Below are positions 1-4,021 of a stretch of 5,180 bases of DNA, piece after piece. A model generated the notes under the pieces. The model had not been told where the DNA came from, made no database searches, and was given only the letters and a program-made list of their open reading frames with translations. How positions within the stretch are numbered: the stretch's first letter is position 1; each line of letters opens with the position of its first letter. Both the position numbers and the translations under genes were made by a program. This DNA comes from an uncultured Novosphingobium sp. (GTDB lineage: Bacteria; Pseudomonadota; Alphaproteobacteria; Sphingomonadales; Sphingomonadaceae). The stretch spans positions 1 through 5,180 of the forward strand of contig CALCQB010000386.1 of assembly GCA_937897535.1 (NCBI GenBank), given 5' to 3'.

Positions 1-719
1 GGGAGATCATCGGGGTGGTCGGCGGTTCGGGCACCGGCAAATCGGTGCTGATGCGTTCGATCATCGGCCTGCAGACGCCGGAAGAGGGCCACATCGACGT
101 GCTCGGCGACGTGATCACCGCCGCGCGCGACGACGATGATATCGATATCCGCAGCCGCTGGGGCGTGCTGTTCCAGGGCGGCGCGCTGTTCTCGACCCTG
201 ACCGTGGCCGAGAATATCGAGGTTCCGCTGAAGGAGTTCTACCCCGAGATCTCGCCCGAACTGCGGCGCGAGATCGCGCGGTTCAAGGTCATGCTGTCGG
301 GCCTTCCCGACGAAGCGGCGGACAAGTACCCGTCCGAACTATCGGGCGGCATGCGGAAGCGGGCTGGCCTCGCCCGGGCGCTGGCGCTCGATCCCGAGCT
401 GCTGTTTCTTGATGAGCCGACCGCCGGGCTCGACCCGATCGGCGCGGCGGCGTTCGACCAGCTGACCAAGGAACTGCAGGCCACGCTGGGGCTGACGGTT
501 TTCCTGATCACCCACGATCTCGATACGCTGTACGAGATCTGCGACCGGGTTGCGGTGCTGGCCGACAAGCGGGTGATCGCGGTCGATTCGATCGCGAACC
601 TGCTCAAGCTCGATCACCCGTGGATCCAGGAATATTTCAACGGTCCGCGCGGGCGCGCGGCCAGCACTGCCAAGGACCGTGCCAAGGCAATGGACAAGCA
701 AGCGGGCAGGGGGGCATAA
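1..719 (+). CDS. mlaF: Mla-type phospholipid ABC transporter ATPase, 5'-truncated
   Basis: This is the cytoplasmic ATPase that should power an MCE-type lipid transporter at the inner membrane. The window enters the gene inside the N-terminal nucleotide-binding domain: codons are in frame from base 3 and read EIIGVVGGSGTGKSVL, so the start and roughly 30 residues lie upstream; the GTG at 15 is internal. Visible in order: Walker A GGSGTGKS (21-44), Q-loop glutamine in VLFQGGALF (near 174), ABC signature LSGGM (339-353), Walker B LLFLDEP with the catalytic glutamate (399-419), D-loop GLDP, and the switch histidine in LITHDLD (513-515). All catalytic elements are intact. The C-terminal end HPWIQEYFNGPRGRAA plus a basic tail fits alphaproteobacterial MlaF-like proteins as I remember them. 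mlaD follows after 7 nt. Family assignment is firm; the exact substrate (phospholipid) and transport direction are inferred from family and neighbours. Confidence 0.93.
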   Translation, partial: EIIGVVGGSGTGKSVLMRSIIGLQTPEEGHIDVLGDVITAARDDDDIDIRSRWGVLFQGGALFSTLTVAENIEVPLKEFYPEISPELRREIARFKVMLSGLPDEAADKYPSELSGGMRKRAGLARALALDPELLFLDEPTAGLDPIGAAAFDQLTKELQATLGLTVFLITHDLDTLYEICDRVAVLADKRVIAVDSIANLLKLDHPWIQEYFNGPRGRAASTAKDRAKAMDKQAGRGA

Positions 720-721
720 GG
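718..721 (+). promoter_or_regulatory. Ribosome binding site for mlaD
   Basis: AAGG overlaps the mlaF stop codon and lies 5 nt before ATG 727. It favours the start at 727 over the in-frame GTG at 679, which would put 16 extra polar residues before the membrane anchor and overlap mlaF by 41 nt. Confidence 0.55.
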
Positions 722-726
722 CGGCG

Positions 727-1692
727 ATGGAAACCAGGGCCAATCATGTCTGGGTGGGTGCCGTAACGCTCGCCCTGCTGGCAGTAATTATCGTCGCGAT
801 CCTGTGGATCGCCCGCCTCAACGAAGGCAACAAGAACGAATACGACATCTTCTTCAAGCAATCGGTCGATGGCTTGTCAAAGGGTTCGGCGGTCTCGTTC
901 CAGGGTGTTGCGGTGGGCCAGGTCAAGCAGATCGAACTGTGGCCCAAGGACCCCAGCTTCGTCCGGGTCCGCATCGCGGTCGACAAGGATACCCCGATCC
1001 GGATCGGGACCACCGCGACGATGCAGGGCAGCTTTACCGGGGTTTCCAACATCCAGCTCGAAGGCGCGAGCAAGGACGCGCCGAAACTGACCTGCAAGGG
1101 CGAACAGGCCGGCGCTTGTCCCGAAGGGGTGCCGGTGATCCCGACCAAACGTGGGGGGCTGGGCGAATTGCTCAATTCCGCGCCGGTCCTGCTCGAACGG
1201 CTGGCGACCCTGACCGAACGGCTGACGCTGGTCTTTTCCGACAAGAACCAGGCCTCGCTCGAACGGATCCTGTCGAATACCGACCGGATGACGGCCGGGC
1301 TTGCCGATGCCTCGCCGCAATTCAAGGCGACCATGGCCGAACTCCAGCTGACCCTGGCCGATGCGCGCCGCGCGCTGACCGGGTTCGAACAGGTTGCGGG
1401 AACCACCAACAATCTGCTCAATGGCGAGACCCGGCAGATGATCGACCAGTTCCGCCTGTCGCTCAAATCGATCGAGCGAACGTCGGACAATCTCAACGGA
1501 CTGGTCGGCGATGCCCGCCCGGCGGCCAAGCAATTGCAGAACACCACCCTGCCGCAGGCCGAGGCCGCGATCCGCGATCTCCGCTCGAGCACCAAGGCGC
1601 TGCGCGACCTGACCGAAAAGCTCAATAACGATGGCGCGGGTTCGCTGCTCGGCGGGCAGAAGCTGCCCGATTACAAGCCCAAGGGGAATTGA
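727..1692 (+). CDS. mlaD: MlaD-like MCE-domain lipid-binding protein
   Basis: A 321-residue protein anchored in the inner membrane with its bulk in the periplasm. Family members form hexameric rings through which lipids pass between the permease and the outer membrane. Visible: a short N-terminus (METRANH), one transmembrane helix at about residues 9-30, an MCE domain at about 38-115 (from YDIFFKQSVDGLSKGSAVSF to GSFTGVSNIQLEG), a short linker with two cysteines (C123 and C131), then a long predominantly helical region at about 145-300 rich in heptad-like leucines, and a polar tail. ATG 727 is chosen because it starts just before the anchor and has AAGG 5 nt upstream. It sits 7 nt after the ATPase gene and 2 nt before the lipoprotein gene, so a single operon is likely. 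At this length, with one MCE domain, it resembles the longer alphaproteobacterial MlaD-like/MCE proteins rather than the shorter enterobacterial MlaD. Family confident; lipid specificity inferred. Confidence 0.92.
   Translation: METRANHVWVGAVTLALLAVIIVAILWIARLNEGNKNEYDIFFKQSVDGLSKGSAVSFQGVAVGQVKQIELWPKDPSFVRVRIAVDKDTPIRIGTTATMQGSFTGVSNIQLEGASKDAPKLTCKGEQAGACPEGVPVIPTKRGGLGELLNSAPVLLERLATLTERLTLVFSDKNQASLERILSNTDRMTAGLADASPQFKATMAELQLTLADARRALTGFEQVAGTTNNLLNGETRQMIDQFRLSLKSIERTSDNLNGLVGDARPAAKQLQNTTLPQAEAAIRDLRSSTKALRDLTEKLNNDGAGSLLGGQKLPDYKPKGN
1681..1687 (+). promoter_or_regulatory. Ribosome binding site for the auxiliary lipoprotein
   Basis: AAGGGGA, a strong Shine-Dalgarno match, sits inside the last codons of mlaD and 7 nt before ATG 1695. 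It supports that ATG over the TTG at 1689, which would leave only about 1 nt of spacing. Confidence 0.65.
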
Positions 1693-1694
1693 CC

Positions 1695-2294
1695 ATGGCG
1701 GCCAGACTGCTCCGTAACGCCGCCCTTGCGCTGTTGCCGCTGGCCCTGGCCGGGTGCGTCAGCCTGGGCGGGGCCAAGCCGCCGCCAAGCCTGCTGACCC
1801 TGACGCCGGTTGTCACGGCTCCGGCCGGCAGCGCGGCCAGTGCGGTTCCGGCTGAGGCGCTGATGGTGATGGAGCCGGAGACCGATCAGCATCTGTCAGT
1901 GCTGCGGGTCCCGGTGCAGGTCGATGATGCCAACATTGCTTACCTTCAGAACGCGCTGTGGGTCGAAAAGCCGGCGCGGCTGTTCCGCAGCCTGCTGGCC
2001 GAAACGCTGCGGGCGAAGACCGGACGGCTGGTGCTTGAAGACAGCCAGTCGACCGTCCCGGCGGCGGGGACGTTGCTGTCGGGCCGCCTGATTGCGATGG
2101 GTTATGACGCGCGGACCGGTTCGGTGGTGGTCCGGTTCGATGCGATTCGCACCGGTTCGGGGGGCATGGTCCAGACCAAGCGCTTCGAAAGCGTGGTGCC
2201 CGGCGTTGCGCCCGATCCGGCTTCGGTTGGCCCGGCGCTCAACAAGGCGGCGAACGATGTCGCCGGACAAGTGGCGGAGTGGATGGGCGCTTAA
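1695..2294 (+). CDS. ABC-type transport auxiliary lipoprotein (PqiC/ABC_trans_aux-like)
   Basis: A 199-residue predicted lipoprotein. The N-terminus is a classic type II signal: basic MAARLLR, a hydrophobic stretch, then lipobox LAGC with the acylated cysteine at residue 21. Val follows at +2 with no Asp, so the Lol rule predicts the outer membrane. The mature part carries the stretch VPVQVDDANIAYL (residues 72-84), followed by ALWVEKPARLFRSLLAETLRA, which I recognise as typical of the auxiliary lipoproteins encoded beside MCE transporters (PqiC-like, formerly DUF330). Its likely role is to couple the MCE protein to the outer membrane. It lies 2 nt after mlaD and has its own strong ribosome site. 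The TAA stop is part of a TTAA that also forms a - strand stop of a relict ATP12 end (see 2291-2320). Family call is good; no symbol is given because PqiC-type and MlaC-replacement members are hard to separate by eye. Confidence 0.88.
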   Translation: MAARLLRNAALALLPLALAGCVSLGGAKPPPSLLTLTPVVTAPAGSAASAVPAEALMVMEPETDQHLSVLRVPVQVDDANIAYLQNALWVEKPARLFRSLLAETLRAKTGRLVLEDSQSTVPAAGTLLSGRLIAMGYDARTGSVVVRFDAIRTGSGGMVQTKRFESVVPGVAPDPASVGPALNKAANDVAGQVAEWMGA

Positions 2295-2320
2295 CCGCGC
2301 GCCAGTTCCGCAAACCGCGC
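2291..2320 (-). pseudogene. Relict 3' end of the ATP12 gene
   Basis: Read on the - strand this segment encodes ARFAELARG followed by TAA. The first eight residues are the same as residues 223-230 of the intact ATP12 protein, in the same frame, within the exact 23-bp repeat. The stop TAA shares TTAA (2291-2294) with the lipoprotein stop, which would be a very compact convergent junction. I infer that this is the original end of ATP12, cut off by the insertion of 2321-2470. The alternative is a chance in-frame stop after a duplicated fragment. Confidence 0.55.
2298..2320. repeat. 23-bp direct repeat, left copy
   Basis: Exactly identical over 23 bp to 2471-2493 (both begin CGCGCCAG and end AAACCGCGC), and the identity stops at both borders. 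The two copies bracket a 150-bp stretch holding the hairpin element, as a target duplication or slippage duplication would. Confidence 0.9.
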
Positions 2321-2337
2321 TTCAGCTGACCCAAACT

Positions 2338-2366
2338 CCGTCTATGCTGAGCTTGTCGAAGCACTG
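2338..2366 (+). repeat. REP-like unit, left arm of inverted pair
   Basis: A 29-nt unit with core CTGAGCTTGTCGAAG. It matches the reverse complement of 2409-2437 at 26 of 29 positions. It can also form its own short hairpin (TGCT at 2345-2348 with AGCA at 2360-2363). Two of the three differences from the right unit (2346 and 2362) are a compensatory pair that keeps this stem. Confidence 0.85.
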
Positions 2367-2377
2367 TCTTTTCCTTC
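2345..2377 (+). terminator. Possible weak terminator for the mla-like operon
   Basis: On the + strand the left unit forms a short stem (TGCT/AGCA) followed by CTGTCTTTTCCTTC, a U-rich but interrupted tract, about 50 nt after the lipoprotein stop. The stem is weak, and the much longer hairpin of the whole element may be what actually stops or protects transcripts. Confidence 0.3.
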
Positions 2378-2398
2378 GTGCCCTAGGCGCAACTGCCT

Positions 2399-2431
2399 GA
2401 AGAAAAAGCAGTCCTTCGACAAGCTCAGGAC
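2399..2431 (-). terminator. Possible terminator for the ATP12 operon
   Basis: On the - strand the right unit forms GTCCT/AGGAC with an 11-nt loop, followed by TGCTTTTTCTTC, a U-rich tract. The ATP12 stop codon lies in the loop, so termination would follow translation immediately. It mirrors the candidate on the + strand, so the element could act as a bidirectional terminator. Confidence 0.35.
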
Positions 2432-2437
2432 AGACGG
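2409..2437 (-). repeat. REP-like unit, right arm of inverted pair
   Basis: Inverted partner of 2338-2366. Its own hairpin has a 5-bp stem, AGGAC pairing with GTCCT, with an 11-nt loop. The TGA stop of ATP12 (2425-2427) falls inside this unit, in the CTGAGC of the core. Confidence 0.85.
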
Positions 2438-3159
2438 GGTTGGGGTGCTTGACTTACACTTACCAATCGCCGCGCCAGTTCCGCAAACCGCGCCGCGGCG
2501 GCAAAGGCCGCCTGTCGCTTTTCCTGCCGCGCGGTGGCTTCATAGTCTTCGCCCCACTGCTCGACCTGCCAATCGGCCTCAAGCTCTGAGGCTTGCCACA
2601 GCGCCGCCAAATCCGCGCCCGGCTCGATTGCGGCCAGGGCGATCACCAGCGAGGCCGACAGGCTCGCCAGAGTGTTGAGCGCGGCGAGGGCAAAATCGTC
2701 CTGCGCTGCCAGTATCGTTTCGAACCGCTTTAGCGTTGCGGCGGGCTGGGGGCGGTGGATGATCCCTGAGACACGCTCGAAATGGACGTCCCAGCGCGCT
2801 TCGGCGGCCAGCAGCAGCGGCTCCCAGCGCTCGAGCTGGCGGGCGAAGAACGGCTCGTCAGGCTCGGCGCGATAGCACAAGGTGTCGGTCTCGGCGAAGC
2901 GCAGCAGCCCGGCGACGGCACCAGCGCGGTCGGCCGGGATCACGTCGATCGCGTAATCGACGAGATCGCGCAGCACCAGTCCGGCCGGATCGATCTCCTC
3001 GCCTTGCCCGGCCCATTCGGCCGCGAGCGCCTCGGCCAGGGCCTGGCTCGGCACCAGTTGCGGCCGCCCGCCCTGGCTCTTCACTGCGCGGCCATCGAGC
3101 GTGACGCGCCACAGCGCACCTTCGAGCACCACTCCAACCGCTTTGTAGAACCGCTTCAT
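2425..3159 (-). CDS. ATP12 family F1-ATPase assembly chaperone
   Basis: A 244-residue cytoplasmic protein of the ATP12 family. The mitochondrial member binds the F1 alpha subunit before alpha/beta assembly; bacterial members are mostly alphaproteobacterial. Visible family features: N-terminal MKRFYKAV and a beta-rich domain (WRVTLDGRAVKSQGG), VPSQALAEALAAEWAGQ (residues 36-52), the DLVDYAIDVI segment, FAETDTLCYRA (88-98) and the tryptophan-proline motif RWEPLL (111-116), then the helical C-terminal domain. ATG 3159 is chosen because it begins the conserved N-terminus and overlaps the preceding stop as ATGA. In-frame sequence further upstream lies over the neighbouring membrane gene. It is the last gene of the - strand chain. 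The last 14 residues (RLVSVSQAPQPRLS) and the stop are encoded by the hairpin element, so the C-terminus is probably altered from an ancestral 231-residue form. Function is probably retained because the core domains are complete. Confidence 0.9.
   Translation of the reverse strand: MKRFYKAVGVVLEGALWRVTLDGRAVKSQGGRPQLVPSQALAEALAAEWAGQGEEIDPAGLVLRDLVDYAIDVIPADRAGAVAGLLRFAETDTLCYRAEPDEPFFARQLERWEPLLLAAEARWDVHFERVSGIIHRPQPAATLKRFETILAAQDDFALAALNTLASLSASLVIALAAIEPGADLAALWQASELEADWQVEQWGEDYEATARQEKRQAAFAAAARFAELARRLVSVSQAPQPRLS
2471..2493. repeat. 23-bp direct repeat, right copy
   Basis: Exact copy of 2298-2320, here inside the intact ATP12 gene, where it encodes residues 223-229 (ARFAELA) and the first two bases of the next Arg codon. 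It marks the right border of the inserted stretch. Confidence 0.9.
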
Positions 3160-3371
3160 GGCCGCGGCGTTTTCCACTTCCGGGCGAGGAACACCGGCGC
3201 GACCAGCAGGTCGATCATCCCGATCGCGGTAAAGGCCCAACCCGCCGCCGGGGGCATGGCGAACTTGCCGCCGAGGATGAACAGGCCCAGCGTCAGGAAC
3301 ACCCCGCCGCTCAGCCGGACCAGCGAGATCGCCAGAAAGCGCTTCTTGGCCAGGGCTTCGTTGTCGTTCAT
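3156..3371 (-). CDS. Small two-helix membrane protein of unknown function
   Basis: A 71-residue protein. I cannot assign it to a named family. It has a charged N-terminus (MNDNEALAKKR), a first hydrophobic helix at about residues 12-34 (FLAISLVRLSGGVFLTLGLF), a short loop FAMPPAAG, a second helix at about 44-63 (GWAFTAIGMIDLLVAPVFLA) and a basic end RKWKTPRP. Positive residues lie near both ends of the hairpin, which suggests both termini are cytoplasmic. ATG 3371 overlaps the HAD stop as ATGA and has AAGGA 9 nt upstream; its own TGA overlaps the ATP12 start as ATGA. The tight coupling on both sides supports it as a real gene. I recall small uncharacterised membrane proteins at this place in sphingomonad genomes, but cannot verify it. 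A link to ATP synthase assembly is only suggested by the ATP12 neighbour. Confidence 0.8.
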   Translation of the reverse strand: MNDNEALAKKRFLAISLVRLSGGVFLTLGLFILGGKFAMPPAAGWAFTAIGMIDLLVAPVFLARKWKTPRP

Positions 3372-4021
3372 GCCAGCAGTTCCTTCAAGTGGGCCGGATC
3401 GCGGGCGACTGCTTCCGCGCCGGCCTCGTGCAATTCCTGCGCGGAATGATAGCCCCATTCGACCCCGATCGCGCGAACCCCGGCATTGACCGCCATCGCC
3501 ATGTCGTACTGGGTATCGCCGATCATCACCGTTGCGGCGCGGTCCGCCCCGCTCTCGGCCAGGGCTGCTTCGACCATCGCCGGATGCGGCTTGGACGGAT
3601 GGTGATCGGCGGTCTGGAGCGTGCAGAACAGCGGTGCGAGGCCATGTGTCGCCAGGCAGTGGTCGAGCCCGCGGCGGCTCTTGCCGGTGGCGACGCCGAG
3701 CAGCCAGCCCGACCCGGCCAGCGCCCCGACCAGCTCGGCCATGCCTTCGTACAAAGGCTCAACCAGCGCCCCGCTTTCGCGCGCGGAGCGGAAGGCATCG
3801 CGATAGGCCCGGTCGAGTTCGGCGCGGATGTCGTCGGCCAGATCGGGTGCCAACGAGCGGATCGCCTGCGGCAGGCTCAGCCCGACCGCGCGGCGGATCA
3901 GGTGGCGCGGGGGTGCGGGCAGGTCAGCGCCGGCAAAGGCGATCTCCATCGCGCTCACCACCCCGGCCTGGCCATCGACCAGCGTCCCGTCGCAATCGAA
4001 CAGTGCGAGCCGCACGGTCAC
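3368..4021 (-). CDS. HAD superfamily phosphatase (phosphoglycolate phosphatase-like)
   Basis: A 217-residue cytoplasmic hydrolase that should remove phosphate from a small metabolite through an aspartyl-phosphate intermediate and Mg2+. All four HAD motifs are present: motif I DCDGT with nucleophile D9 and acid/base D11, motif II threonine in ATGKS (T112), motif III lysine in PSKPHP (K144), and motif IV GDTQYD (D169 and D173 for Mg2+). Between motif I and II, about residues 20-85 form a helical C1 cap, as in the Gph/PGP and pyrophosphatase PpaX group; YEGMAELVGAL leading to the core is typical. The start is GTG 4021, which overlaps the pseudouridine synthase stop as GTGA; GTG 4015 is an alternative that would lose two residues. 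No clear Shine-Dalgarno is seen, which fits translation by coupling. The true substrate cannot be told from sequence. Confidence 0.9.
   Translation of the reverse strand: MTVRLALFDCDGTLVDGQAGVVSAMEIAFAGADLPAPPRHLIRRAVGLSLPQAIRSLAPDLADDIRAELDRAYRDAFRSARESGALVEPLYEGMAELVGALAGSGWLLGVATGKSRRGLDHCLATHGLAPLFCTLQTADHHPSKPHPAMVEAALAESGADRAATVMIGDTQYDMAMAVNAGVRAIGVEWGYHSAQELHEAGAEAVARDPAHLKELLA
3381..3385 (-). promoter_or_regulatory. Ribosome binding site for the small membrane protein
   Basis: AAGGA on the - strand, 9 nt before ATG 3371 and inside the end of the HAD gene. It fixes the 71-residue start rather than in-frame upstream codons that would add a 29-residue arginine-rich leader antisense-like in composition. 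Confidence 0.6.

Larger units (their letters stand above)
2321..2470. mobile_element. REP/MITE-like hairpin element inserted at the end of ATP12
   Basis: This non-autonomous stretch lies between two copies of a 23-bp direct repeat. About 2331-2446 folds into one long imperfect hairpin: CCCAAACTCCGTCT at the left against AGACGGGGTTGGGG at the right, a 29-nt unit in inverted orientation inside that, then TCTTTTCCTTC against GAAGAAAAAG, and a small inner hairpin at 2378-2390 (GTGCC-CTA-GGCGC). About 20 bp at the right end (2451-2470) do not pair. It has no coding capacity of its own, but on the - strand it encodes the last 14 residues and the stop of ATP12. The core CTGAGCTTGTCGAAG matches a repeat I recall as widespread in sphingomonads. 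A target duplication as long as 23 bp is unusual for known transposases, so the mechanism is open. Confidence 0.6.

Noticed and set aside
679..726. Upstream GTG start for mlaD
   Set aside because: It would overlap mlaF by 41 nt and add a polar leader before the anchor; ATG 727 has a suitable ribosome site and the expected N-terminus.
744..1625. Long open frame on the - strand across mlaD (293 codons)
   Set aside because: It lies fully antisense to a convincing MCE gene, its translation is rich in Arg/Ser without recognisable motifs, and such frames are common in high-GC DNA.
804..1628. Second + strand open frame inside mlaD (274 codons)
   Set aside because: Out-of-frame shadow with Arg/Gly/Pro-rich composition; the MlaD frame has the anchor, domain and ribosome site.
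2092..2400. Open frame on the + strand running from the lipoprotein gene into the hairpin element
   Set aside because: Starts out of frame inside the lipoprotein and has no ribosome site; SLSKH-type residues come merely from translating the repeat core.
2331..2446. Hairpin as a small RNA gene or riboswitch
   Set aside because: The fold is explained by two inverted repeat units. No promoter is seen, and it lies at gene ends rather than upstream of a gene.
2298..2493. Two 23-bp repeats as a minimal CRISPR array
   Set aside because: Only two copies 150 bp apart, with a hairpin element between them and one copy inside a coding gene; no cas genes.
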